A DNA stretch of 64,000 nucleotides from assembly GCA_963585895.1 (NCBI GenBank), contig OY757939.1, positions 23,454,436-23,518,435 of the forward strand. The letters are read 5' to 3'. Positions 21,662-32,079 of the stretch are shown here, piece by piece. Under the pieces are notes generated by a model, which saw nothing but the letters and a program-made list of their open reading frames with translations, did no database searches and was not told the origin of the DNA. This DNA comes from Sepioteuthis lessoniana. Lineage: Eukaryota > Mollusca > Cephalopoda > Myopsida > Loliginidae. Both the position numbers and the translations under genes were made by a program. Positions within the stretch are counted from its first letter, which is position 1, and each line of letters starts with the position of its first letter.

Positions 21662-21775
21662 TACTGTATCAAGTATCATTTTTTGAGTCTTTGGTATGAC
21701 TCGACCTGGGGATTGAACCCAGGTCTCCAAGGCCATTGGCAAAGACTCCAACCATTATGCCAATGTCTGGTCTAA
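21662..21775 (-). mobile_element. SINE-A, 3' truncated
   Basis: Only the head half remains: the attttttgagtctttggt block, B box and A-box region up to gccaatgtctgg. Confidence 0.8.
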
Positions 21776-21779
21776 ATCA

Positions 21780-22510
21780 CCGATATTGATCACATTAACA
21801 TTAATAATTCAATTATTATCATTTGTTTGCAAACACTTATATGGTTTCACTGATTCCTATCTAATACAAATAATTTTTCAAACAGATCTATTTGACACAA
21901 AGATGTGACCTTAACAGGTACTACCACACCAAGTCAAAGTGGACCTTGTAGTAATGGCAATGAAGGGGCACTCAATGCTCTCCAGATGTCTCAAACTGGA
22001 ACCTCTCTCCAAATGCAGTTTAGCATCATACCAAGATACAATTACAAAAAAGGTGAAGTTGGTGACCTTAGTTGAGGGTGACCTTTTCAATAGCTATAAA
22101 CACCAAGGTGTAGGGGAAGACACTACTCCATTCCCAGGATTGCTCCACTTTACCCTTGATCCTCACCTTATAGTACTGAGTGCTAAGCAAAGTGGCATCA
22201 AGTACCATTTTTTGAGTCTTTGGTATGACGCGACCTGGGATTGAACCCAGGTCTCTCGGACCATTGTTGAACAATCTACTCATTAGGCCAATGGCCCGGT
22301 AAAAGATACAATTAAAGTTTCAAGTAATTATTATTAGCATAAATAATTTGCATGGTTTCAAGCATTCCTAAGTTTTATATAGTTTCAAGTATTCCCATCT
22401 AATACTAATCATTTTCAAATAGATCTATTTCATAGGACCTGAATAAGTCCTTCCTCTCCAGGTCAGAGTGGATGAAGAGGTGACTCCACACTCTCCAGAA
22501 CTAGTTTGTT
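21780..22510 (-). mobile_element. LR retroposon, degraded, split by SINE-A
   Basis: Minus-strand LR without a clear tail. Central units lie at 21780-21900, core pieces at 21900-22044, and further pieces at 22303-22510. A SINE-A with a 12-bp duplication interrupts it, so LR is the older insertion. Confidence 0.7.
22045..22302 (-). mobile_element. SINE-A with 12-bp target duplication
   Basis: Minus-strand copy flanked by aagatacaatta at 22033-22044 and 22303-22314, a perfect duplication. The head reads ccgggccattggcctaatg, the B box is ggttcaatccc, and the 3' end is ccaacttcacctttttttg. This copy defines both SINE-A termini. Confidence 0.95.
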
Positions 22511-22722
22511 TAGTGCCATATCAGACTTTGTGGGTTATTTCATGCCAAAGCCTTCCTTGTGGAAGAACAGTTGTTGTACTATTTAACCTCTAGCTGAGGA
22601 GGATAAAGAAGGTTCATACCTTTCACAAGGGCATTACTCTGAAAGTGAATGTGATAGCATAACTAGACTTTAAACTTGCTTACTAGTCCAGCATGTTACC
22701 CACTGGATTCTTCCCAGACATA
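22511..22722 (-). mobile_element. SINE-B
   Basis: Minus-strand copy with hairpin half (gactttgtgggttatttcatgcc), body and a degraded head near 22700-22722. Confidence 0.75.
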
Positions 22723-22756
22723 TACATAGATTGTCATAGTAAGAAATAAATATATT

Positions 22757-23260
22757 GATTGGCTTGGTTGGTTGGTTGGTTGTTGGATTTTATGGCATAC
22801 CAACCTTTGTAAATTATTTAATGCCAAATCCATTTTTATACAAATAATCAGTTTGATTTGAAACAGTACAGTTTAACTTTCAAAAACATTTCTATTTCAA
22901 GCTATTCAGTTTAGTCAAACAGTTCTAATTCAAACAATTCAGTTTAGTATAAGTATAGTATTTGTTCACACACAGTTAAATGTCAAAACAGTTCTATTTC
23001 AAACAGTTCAGTTTAGTATAAGTACACAGTTTAGTTCTATTTGACCCATAGATAGGGCCCTATCAGATGTTACCACTCCAGATCAGGGTGGACCTGGGAG
23101 TGATGGCAATGAAGGGGTGCTCTGCATTCCCCAAAGCTCCAGCATTGCTGAAACCTCATCATCAGATTGTTTAGTGTCATTATCTGGACACTCGTTGGTG
23201 GGGTGTCTTACCTCACTGCAGAGGTGCACTCGGTGTATTCTACAGTCCCAGCCAACTAGG
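22757..23260 (-). mobile_element. LR retroposon
   Basis: Minus-strand LR with a (GGTT)-rich tail start, hairpin, central units, core and 5' end ccaactaggc. Confidence 0.85.
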
Positions 23261-23261
23261 C

Positions 23262-23395
23262 AAGGATTGGTTTGGCCTGGTTTCTTTGTTCAATGGTATA
23301 TCAACATTCATGGGTTATTTAACAATGTAGAAATTATAAAGTTTGAAGTTCAGTCGTGCTATTACATTCACTTTTGAGCAAATACTCCTGACAAT
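23262..23395 (-). mobile_element. SINE-B fragment
   Basis: Tail and hairpin (ggcctggtttctttgttcaa, then catgggttatttaa) followed by a compressed body. It abuts the 5' end of the LR. Confidence 0.65.
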
Positions 23396-23527
23396 TGATA
23401 TACACCACTTACTGTAACTCAAGCAGATTGCCACAAATATTTCCAAATTAAACTCATGTTTGGTGAACATATTTTACAAATTAACTCAGGGATTAATATA
23501 AAATAATTAAGCTTTAATACAAATTGA

Positions 23528-23670
23528 GCATGTCTTCATTGTCTTAGATAGTTTGTGAGATGGGAAATTAGTGGCCACTCAGCTGCTGTTTTGAGGGGTG
23601 TTACTTCTAGCATTTGCTCAAATGCAGCATGTATCATTTTTTAGCAGTTTCTATCTAGATTTTTTCTAAC
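23528..23670 (-). mobile_element. LINE fragment
   Basis: Minus-strand LINE piece (the ttgtgagatgggaaattagtgg block to the ttctatctagattttttcta block), directly upstream of a 5S-derived unit. Confidence 0.65.
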
Positions 23671-23679
23671 CTAATTTGT

Positions 23680-23795
23680 TTACAGTACCTCTTTTCCTAA
23701 AAAGTAACTTATCAATGAAAAAACTCATCATTGCTTAACTTTGGTGATCAGTACATTCTTATTATTATTTACTAAGCTTCCAGATTGTTAACAAT
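23680..23795 (-). pseudogene. 5S rRNA-derived unit, dispersed copy
   Basis: About 115 bp matching unit 3 at 19257-19375: tttacagtacctcttttcct, then ttgcttaactttggtgatcag, then tttactaagcttccagattgtta. Its flanking attgttaa also matches the array, so it probably derives from it. Confidence 0.75.
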
Positions 23796-23904
23796 ATTTA
23801 TTGTACCAAATAAGTAATGCTATATCATGCACCATTTCAAATAGCTGATGCACAAACTGAAACCGCTAATTGGAATGTGACAACACCCTTGCATCAGTCA
23901 GTTT

Positions 23905-24299
23905 GCTTCGGTTTTATGACATAACCATTGTAGTTTATTTAATGCCAAATTCGTTTTACACATATATATCAAATATACATGATTTGTTTTGGTTAGATTT
24001 TATGACATATCAACCATGGTAGGTTATTTAATATCAAATCCTATTTATACATCTATATTAAATACAGATGATTTGGTTTGATTGGGTTTTATAGCATATC
24101 AACCATGGTAAGTTATTTAATACCAAATCCTCTTTATACATATGTATGATTTGGTTTGGTTTTATGGCATATCAACCATTGAAGGTTATTTAATGCCAAA
24201 TTCTCTTTATACATATATATTAAATATATGGGATTTGGTTAGGTTGGGTTTTATAGCATATCAACCATTGAAGGTTATTTTATGCAAACACATTTTGTA
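23905..24299 (-). repeat. Tandem LR-tail modules, about 5 copies
   Basis: The LR tail (hairpin plus tacatatatattaaatata block) is repeated with starts near 23915, 23998, 24085, 24160 and 24249, spacing 75-89 bp. This is an irregular small array, separate from the 84-bp satellite. Confidence 0.8.
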
Positions 24300-24600
24300 G
24301 ATAACATTCTTAAACAAGGCTCAGGTCTTTTCCGTACACAGTTAAATGGCTTCAAGTATTGTTATATAATTAATATCAATCATTTGTGTGCATGCATATT
24401 GTGTTCTATTTGACCCTTAGATAGGTCAAAGTGGATTTGGGAACAAGGAAATTTAGGGTTACTCCACATTTTCCAAAGCTGGAGCCTTGCCATCAGATGG
24501 TTTTATGTCATATCCAAGATACTCATTGAACGTGAGGTCTTACCCGACCTGTAGAGATGCAGTTGGTATATTTTACATCCCCAGCAAACAGGGTTGGTGC
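24300..24600 (-). mobile_element. LR retroposon body
   Basis: Continues from the tail array: central unit, core and 5' end (tagagatgcagttgg, ending near aaacaggg). Confidence 0.75.
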
Positions 24601-24776
24601 CAGTCAGACGACTATGATATGTTGTTTACACAATAGCATATGAATATAAGCTTTATGTAAGATTTGCATGTTTCTTATATGAGCAATGGCTTTCTAATTT
24701 CAGAGAAAAAATAAATACACCATACATTACTGGAATAATGACTGGTTAATGAGACATGGTATATCAACATGAGACA

Positions 24777-25365
24777 TCATCATCATCATCATCATCATCA
24801 TGCCACTTGCATGGATATCCTTGACCCTCTCTCGCCACTTCTCCCTATCATTCATCACCTCTGGCTGGTCTTCAGGGTTACATTCTGTATCCTCACATAA
24901 CTGCTGTATGTATGTTCGAGCTGGTCGTCCTGCTTTTACTTGGCCATATGCGGGGGTCCATAGGAGTACATCACTTATGAGCTCATCCTTCCTTCTCCAG
25001 CAGTGTCCTGCATGTCTGGTTTGTCTAGCTTGGATAGTTTTTGTGATGGGAGGCTGGTGGCCGTATAGTTTGTGCCTAATGGGGTGTTGCCACCAGGACT
25101 TGTTCAATATTGCTTGCAACATTCTTGTGTAATTGCCATCAAGCTTCTTCTCCAGCCGTTTAGTTAGCATTCAAGTAGTGCATCCATATAGCAGTATCGA
25201 CATGACTGCTGCCAAAAATAAACTGCGTTTCATTTTATCGGTCAGGTCTGATTTCCATATGATCGAAAGCCTATCGATAGCTGTCCATGCTTTCGTTAGC
25301 CGTGTGTCGATGTCTTTTTCGGTTGATGAGACACTGCTTCCTAGGTAGGTGATAGTGTTTTTGAA
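24777..25365 (-). mobile_element. RTE-like LINE 3' end, best preserved copy
   Basis: The minus strand carries about 190 codons of continuous coding broken by one TGA (plus-strand tca at 25171-25173), where related copies have Trp after Cys-Thr-Thr. Blocks in order: Tyr-Leu-Gly-Ser-Ser-Val-Ser-Ser-Thr; Lys-Ala-Trp-Thr-Ala-Ile-Asp-Arg-Leu; Leu-Leu-Tyr-Gly-Cys-Thr-Thr; Leu-Glu-Lys-Lys-Leu-Asp-Gly-Asn-Tyr; Arg-His-Ala-Gly-His-Cys-Trp-Arg; Leu-Leu-Trp-Thr-Pro; Gly-Arg-Pro-Ala-Arg-Thr. These follow the reverse transcriptase palm in RTE-like elements. The 3' end is a (GAT)n tail (24777-24800 as atc). The catalytic core and endonuclease are absent (5' truncation at about 25365). The single stop suggests a fairly young copy. 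Confidence 0.85.
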
Positions 25366-25378
25366 TATATATATATAT
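25366..25378. repeat. Short (AT)n run
   Basis: Lies at the truncated 5' border of the LINE. Confidence 0.9.
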
Positions 25379-25379
25379 A

Positions 25380-25999
25380 CATTGAGATTACTACTTAACT
25401 TATACAACAACATTTTAAATAAAAGTTACTTGAAGGTTATTTTATTGACAAACGTTTATTTTAAGATATTTACTCATACACATCATAAAGTTAAACTCCA
25501 GTAAACTTGTATACTTTTGCAACGAGTTACCATAGTTTATTCTCATACAGGTCTACAGAGTACTTTTTTGCCTGCTAATGGCCTACAATATGTTTGGGGA
25601 TTGATCTATATAACAGGCTTAGTAGTAACTCAGAATTTTGAGCTGAAAATCTGTCAGATTGACTTGCATGTTCCATTTTATGGTATATATTGCAGATGTT
25701 TATTACTGTTTATTGTTGGAAGCCCCCTCTTGATGAGACTCCACCTTTTCTCATGAAGAAGAAAATTTTTACTATTAAAACCATCTTGTAAATCTAATTA
25801 GCATGCATACCAATTTTGTCAGATTTACACCCAACGGCTTAGCCATTTATGGGGTGGGGACAAACTCTATAATTATCAATGTAGATAAAATCATTTCATT
25901 CATGCATAATTAGGATTTGCAGCAGCCAACCACCCAATGAGTATTATACTCATTAGCAATGGTTTTAAAATTTTGCTCATTAACCAGCACACTACAGGA
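25380..25999. other. No recognisable feature
   Basis: AT-rich. The frame at 25517-25756 has no recognisable motif. Confidence 0.5.
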
Positions 26000-26282
26000 A
26001 ATGTCCTAGAGCAATGAACCTAGCATAATGGTTACCATTGCAGGAAATAAAATTAGCAATTAAAGTTCAAATCCTGGACAAAGCTATTTGTTTTTCACTT
26101 TGTGCTAATGCTCTTGGGAAAGGCATGAATCTGTCACTTCTTCTCCTACCTATAAGTAAATAGTTGGGCAGACTAGGCTTTTCAAACTTGGTTAGGTCCC
26201 TTGTCAAGGAGAAGGAAAACTGAATTCAAATGATTGTTTACACTGCTTAAAAATTGACCTTGTGTCATATCCTCCCCATGGT
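26000..26282 (+). mobile_element. SINE-C
   Basis: Plus-strand copy: head with gcataatggtta, B box agttcaaatcc (10/11), the cttgggaaaggcatgaat block, then cttgtgtcatatcctcccc at the 3' end, which joins an LR tail. Confidence 0.8.
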
Positions 26283-26804
26283 GGTTTGGTTTGGTTTGGT
26301 TTGGTTTGGTTTTATGGCATATCAACCATTGTAGGTTATTTAATGCCAAATCCTCTTTATATGAATATGTCAAATATATATGATTTGTAAACGTATTTTG
26401 CAGATAACATTCTTAAACAAGCCTGAGCTCTTTTTTGCACATGGTTAAATGGCTTCAAGTATTGCTTTTTAACAGTCACAATTTAACATCAGTCATTTGT
26501 TTGGGCACACAATTTGTTCTATTTGATTCATTTATTGGACCCAATAAGGTGCAACCCTTTTAGGTCAGAGTGGACCTAAGAGCAATGACTCATTGATAGG
26601 ATCCAATCAGGTGCAACCCTTTTAGGTCAGAGTGAACCTAAGAGCAATATACAATGAATGGGTACTCCGAATTCCTCAAAGCTCCAAGGTTGAAGCCTTG
26701 CTATCAGATGGTTTAATGCTATATCCAAAACACTCGTTGGGGGGGGGTCTTACTCCTCTGCAGAGATGCAGTCAGTGTATTCTACAGCCCCAGCTAACTG
26801 GGCT
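26283..26804 (-). mobile_element. LR retroposon with (GGTTT)5 tail
   Basis: Minus-strand LR with an unusually regular (AAACC)n tail (26283-26312 as ggttt repeats), hairpin, central units, core and 5' end at ctaactgggc. Part of the core, about 67 bp with aggtgcaacccttttaggtc, is duplicated in tandem (26530-26650). Confidence 0.85.
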
Positions 26805-26880
26805 GTGTCCTTGGTGAAGGAGATTGGTAAATACATACAGGAGATACCAAAATATGTACAGCTTTGATTTATCTGGTATC

Positions 26881-27165
26881 CTTATTTACCAACCCCTCCG
26901 CTTGGGCAGGATATGACACAAGGTCAAATTTAAGCAGAGTTTAATAGGTTTGAATTCAGAATTTTCCTTCTCCTAGACTAGTTGCCTCACCAAGACTGAA
27001 GAAATCAGTCTGTCCTACTATTTACCCATAGCTGGAAGGAGAATAATTAGAATCATACCTTTCTCAAGGGTATTAGTGCTATGTGAAATGCAATTAGCCT
27101 GGTCTAGGATTTGAACTCATGTTGCTGTGTCCATTTTCTACGATAATAACCATTAACACAATGGG
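26881..27165 (-). mobile_element. SINE-C with 13-bp target duplication
   Basis: A 285-bp minus-strand copy flanked by tttatctggtatc at 26868-26880 and 27166-27178, a perfect duplication. On its strand the head has tgttaatggtta and the B box agttcaaatcc, matching GGTTCRANNCC at 10 of 11. The 3' end reads ggaggggttggtaaataag. This fixes the true ends of SINE-C. Confidence 0.95.
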
Positions 27166-27535
27166 CTTTATCTGGTATCTGGCAGCTGTCTCGAGTTACT
27201 CAGTGAGAATCAAACTCATCAGTTATGGTTTGCAAGATCTGTTCATTAAGCATTACTACAGGACATACTTAGATATGTTTAGTTTTGCTTCATCTGGCAG
27301 ATGACTGCATTAATTGAGATTGTAGTGATGAATATATTCATAAGCAATAGCTTGTAAGATGTGCTTACTAATCTTGTCCATAGAGTGAGTACCTGAACTA
27401 ATTTGCTAGGCAAGTATAATGAAATGAGATCAGTTCATCAGTGCACAAATACAATTTTCCTAATCAGAATAAGTCAATAAGAAATAAACCAATAAACACC
27501 CTCATCTTAAACTGTTTCTGTCGATCTATACTTAG

Positions 27536-27702
27536 ATATATAGATAGATAGATAGATAGATATGGACCGACTGAGATAGATAGATAGATAGATAGATCGA
27601 TAGATATGGACCGACTGAGATAGATAGATAGATAGATAGATAGATATGAACAATCTCAGTCTGTCCATATCTATCTATCTAAGTCCGTCCATATCTATCT
27701 AT
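27536..27702. repeat. GATA tetranucleotide array with embedded palindrome
   Basis: (GATA)n tracts are interrupted three times by a tatggaccgactgaga-type spacer. The third occurrence is inverted (tctcagtctgtccata), so the array can fold back. It grades into degenerate tatc-rich sequence to about 27945. Confidence 0.9.
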
Positions 27703-27945
27703 TCATTCCTATCTCTATGTATCTCTCTATTCTAATATGTTTCCATCAATCCATTTATCTATCTACATATATGTATTTATTCTATAATGTTCCTATCTAT
27801 TCCAGTATGTTTCTATCTAAACATTCCTGTACCTATATATCTATCAATTGCAATATGTTTCTTTATATTATATGATGTATCTTTCAACCTATTGATTCCA
27901 GTATGTTCCCATATGTCCATTACAGTAAGTATCTATCTGAGAGTT

Positions 27946-28560
27946 GGTTTATAATCGTATGAAGAGTTATGTTAACACAGAGTGTATTTCTGTAACAGCA
28001 TAATTATTACATCAAACACATCGTATTAACTGTAATGGTTCTTGTTTTTTCTAATTTCCCATTACCTTTTAACTTATTTTTGTGTTATTTTGATTTTGCT
28101 TGTAAGTATCATTCATCCAATTTACCTGCTCTTCAATCAAAGGGATAATGTCATTGGACAGTGCCATTTAAATTATATTTACTCATTTACAATCCAAACG
28201 GAATTATGTTAACAAGGGGAGTCATTTCTATTAATCATTTACCCGAGAAGAGTTGCACATTTAGGACAGAACGAACAGAGGAAATCAACAGGTATTGAGT
28301 TGCAAGTGTCAATTAGGCAAATCAGGTAATATCTACGCTTCAAAAGATGTTCTGGGCAGACATTGGTCACATTAGGAAATGACATGTTTTGTCGTTTCTC
28401 TCTCTCGTTGTAAACTGGAAAAATATCGGCTAATGTTCCTGATACTCTGTTAGTTAGATCTCATTCCTTATTGGTCTGTGTACATGTTTTTCCTTCCATG
28501 CTTCTTCAACTATACCAGATTTAAAAGAATTCTTCCCCATTGCAGATTTCTTTAGTTAGT
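27946..28560. other. No recognisable feature
   Basis: Unique-looking AT-rich sequence. Confidence 0.45.
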
Positions 28561-28792
28561 GGCAGGTTGGTGTTTAAGAGCATATCAGCTTTTGTGGGTT
28601 ATCTAATACCAAAGTCATTCTTGTAGAAAGACAGCAGAAGTACTATTTAAACCATGGTTGGGGTGATAAGGGCTTCATACTTTTGCAAAGGGTATTAGTC
28701 TGCAAATGAATATAATAGCAAGACTGGAGTTTGAACTCAGTCTCTATAATGTCACCGTCCACTATGCTAGCCATTATCCCATGACAACTCCT
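28561..28792 (-). mobile_element. SINE-B
   Basis: Minus-strand copy with hairpin, body (tactatttaaaccatggttgg block), B-box region (gagtttgaactca) and a degraded head. Confidence 0.8.
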
Positions 28793-29024
28793 TCCTTGTC
28801 TATATGTTGCATACATAATTTTTAGAAATTGTTTACCTCAAGAGGTGATCTGGTATTGGTGATACTCTCATGCTGTTGGACCATTTTTGTATAACATTCT
28901 GATGTTGTATGGATGGCATAGTCACTTGATCTTTTCCGATATAAACTTATGTGAGGGGCAATTACTGCCATTGGCTTTATGATGATTTTTTTTGTTTTTT
29001 TTTCAATTTGTTGTTAGATGCTTT

Positions 29025-29940
29025 TGATATTAACATTGTAGGTTATGTAATGCAAAATCTTCTTTATACATATATATTAAATATATATGACTTTGGCTGG
29101 ATGGTTTTTATAGCATATCAACCATTATTGGTTATTTAATACCAAATCCTCTTTATACATATATCAAATATATATGGTTTAGTTTGATTGCATTTTATGT
29201 GGGTTATTTAATGCCAAATCCTCTTTATTAAATATATATTGAATATGTTTGTTTTGTCAACACATTTTGTTGATAACATTTTCAACGAGTCTGAGCACAT
29301 TTTTTTAATGCTCACAGTTAAATGGTTTCAAGTATTTCTACCTAACACAAATAATTCTATTTACTATTAATCATTTATTTACACTCAGTTAAATGATTTC
29401 AATTATTGCTATCTAACACTAATAATTCAATACAACATTAGTCATTTGTTTGCACACAGTTAAATATTTCCCAGTATTGCTGCTATGTATTACCAATAAT
29501 TCAATTTAGGGATACAGTTAAAGAGTTTCCTGTATTATCAAGCACTAATAATTCTATTCAACATTATTTGTTTGTTTGCACACAGTAAAATGGTTCTAAA
29601 TATTGCTATTTTCACTAATAATTTAATTACACAGTCATTAATTTACATACAGATAACTGGCCAAACAGTTCTATTTCTAACAATTCATCATAAGTCATTT
29701 TTTGTTCACAGTTTAAATGCCAAACAGTTCTATTTGACCCAGGTTAATGCTACCACTCCAAGTTAGTAGACCTGGGAGTAATGGCAATGAAGGAGTACTC
29801 CACATTCCCCAAAGCTCCAGGACTGGAGCTTCACCATCAGATTGTAAAGTGTCATCTCCAGGACACACATTGAGGGTGTCTTACCTTTTTGTAGAGATGC
29901 AGTTAGTGTATTCTACTGACCCACCACCGATCAACTGGGC
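29025..29940 (-). mobile_element. LR retroposon, longest form
   Basis: Minus-strand LR of about 900 bp. Three tail modules (near 29030, 29110 and 29195) are followed by five or six central units built on cacagttaaatggtttcaag and ctaataattcaat, then the core and 5' end at caactgggc. Variation in both module counts explains the length. Confidence 0.85.
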
Positions 29941-30124
29941 TGGCTGTTTCTTAGGAGGAAAGCATTTTTTTCAAAGGTTTTCTCTCCTGTATGGTCCTGG
30001 TCACTGCATATTAGTCCTTAACAATGAATGATGAATTTTTATAAAGTTTTATTTTAACTGAATGGTTGGAATTAAAGTTTAGACAGTATTCTATAAACAT
30101 TGTTCTATGCGAAACAAATGTAAC

Positions 30125-30392
30125 TAATTACCAACCGTCCACATGAGCAGGATATGACACTAAGTCAATTTTTTAAGTTTAACAGGTTTGAGTTCAGAGT
30201 TTTCCTTGTAGACTGGTTGCCATACAAAGGTTAAAAAGCCCAGTCTGGCTTTTTATTTTTCTGGAGCTGAAAGGAGAAAGGTTGGATTTATACCTTTCTC
30301 AAGGGAATTAGTATTATGTGAACTCCAAACAGCATTGTCCAGGGTTTGAATTAGTATTGTCATATCCATTTCCATTTGATGCAAGTAGTGAA
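30125..30392 (-). mobile_element. SINE-C
   Basis: Minus-strand copy from accaaccgtccacatgagcagg to a head region near 30390, with B box gggtttgaatt on its own strand side. Confidence 0.75.
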
Positions 30393-30429
30393 GGCATGGA
30401 CAGCTATCAATAGGCTATTGTGTTATATA

Positions 30430-30830
30430 ACATATGCCATGGATTTTCGGTTCATTCCTAGTGACCCCATATGCTCTGACAAGCTATCATGTTGTGATTA
30501 GTAAACAAGGCAGCAGGATCAGAGCACTTGGGTACAACAGATGCATAACCAGAAGGACACCATGTGATGAAAACCACGCAGTCAGATTTAGAGAGAGAGC
30601 AGAAAATCACAGTCGGGCAAGGGACACGCAGCTGATCAGAGGTCGTCTCTGACAAGCTTGCAAGGGGGTGTAAGCATTGCCACCCGCGGGTTCCCGGTAG
30701 AAGATATGGGAAGAAGAAGTCCTTTCTCTAAGTATATAATCTCTCCATCTACTTCTCAACTAACAACAACTGTGGGCCTTTAGAGAATAAAATGAGAGAT
30801 ATATTTTTATAAAGAAGTGTGTTTCATTCG
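30430..30830. other. Unassigned GC-richer segment
   Basis: Clearly less AT-rich than its surroundings, with CpGs (ccacccgcgggttcccgg at about 30690). Short overlapping frames exist on both strands with no motif. The run to gagaataaaatgag near 30790 could be the end of an unrecognised retroelement. Confidence 0.35.
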
Positions 30831-30879
30831 TTCATTGAAGTTCATAAATATGTTTGATTATGTTTCTGCTTTCATTTGT

Positions 30880-31318
30880 ATTACAGCTATACAACAATTG
30901 GTCATATAGAGTCTGATAAAACAAAATGAAATTTTTTTCCTAGCAGCGGTCGTGTCTATACTACTATATGGATGCACTTCATGGATACTGACTGCGAGCT
31001 GTATTGAAAAAATCCTGGATGCAGTGTCCCACAAGGCAGCAGCTGTACAGCCACTACTTCCCATCTCCCAAACCATCTAAGTCCAATGAACAAAACATGC
31101 TTGACACTTCAGGAGAAGTAAGGACAAACTCATGTGACGTTCTTCTCTGGACCTTTTCACACAGACGAATAAGAGTTGGACAACCAGCTAGAACTTTTCT
31201 ACAGCAGCTGTGTGGACACTGGATGTAGCCTGGAGGGCCTGCCAGAAATGATGAATGATAGAGACGAGTGGCAAGGGAGAGTCAGGGAGATCTGTGCTAG
31301 CGGCACAACATGATGATG
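30880..31318 (+). mobile_element. RTE-like LINE 3' end, decayed
   Basis: Plus-strand copy from the Asp-Lys-x-Lys and Tyr-Gly-Cys-Thr region to the 3' terminus gcggcacaacatgatgatgac. It has frameshifts and a deletion between about 31010 and 31050. The same 3' end with (GAT)n is seen at 47525-47551. Confidence 0.8.
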
Positions 31319-31599
31319 ACACCACAGGCACCTCAAATACAAAGGAATCGAAAAAAAAAGAGTCAAAGGTGTTTTGGAAAAGATAAAGTAACTATTGATT
31401 GATAAATTCTAAATTTTACTGACTTAAATCAAGAATATATTTTTTTACAAAGTCTTTGAAAATTCTTCCCAGAACAATATTACACTTTAAAAGATGACCT
31501 AGGAGTAGAGTGTAATATCTGTCCAGATTTATGGCAATTCTGAGACAAAATTAATTACACTTTCTGACAGAGAACAGCTTGATTTCTTTTCAGCTAGTC

Positions 31600-31985
31600 A
31601 ACCATTATGTCTTCAAGTAACTATTATTAATACTATTAAGTTACAGTTTTAAGTATTCCTCTCTAATACCAATAATTTGTAAATAGATGTATGGTTTCAA
31701 GTAACTAACAATAATAATCCTTTGTAAACAATTATGGCTTCAAGTAACTATTCTTAATAGAAAGAATTTACAGTTATTTGGCATCAAGTATTACAATCAA
31801 TTATGAACAATTTTAAACATATATTGGACCCTGAGATAGGACCCTAACAAGTACAACCATGCCAGGGCAGAGTGGACTTGGAAGTTATGGCCATGAAAAT
31901 GTACTCACTGTCAAAGTCACCCCTCTTTTTGTGTGCAGGGTGTCTTATCCTTTTGCAAGAGAGATATTCTAAGCCTTGCTAGATC
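31600..31985 (-). mobile_element. LR retroposon, degraded
   Basis: Central units (atggcttcaagtaact blocks) and a shortened core (tgccagggcagagtggactt) are recognisable; tail and head are poor. Confidence 0.6.
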
Positions 31986-32079
31986 TATTCACAATGAATA
32001 CAAAAAATCTTCGCCTTAACTGGACTAGAGTTAAATAATATTGAATAAAGCTACAGTAAAGCAATTGAATAATTAATAT

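Noticed and set aside
24800..25132. 110-codon plus-strand frame
   Set aside because: It is the antisense of the LINE coding on the minus strand, which shows family motifs.
30434..30655. Overlapping 65-72 codon frames on both strands in a GC-richer patch
   Set aside because: No recognisable domain; the frames may reflect fewer AT-rich stop codons. Kept only as an unassigned segment.
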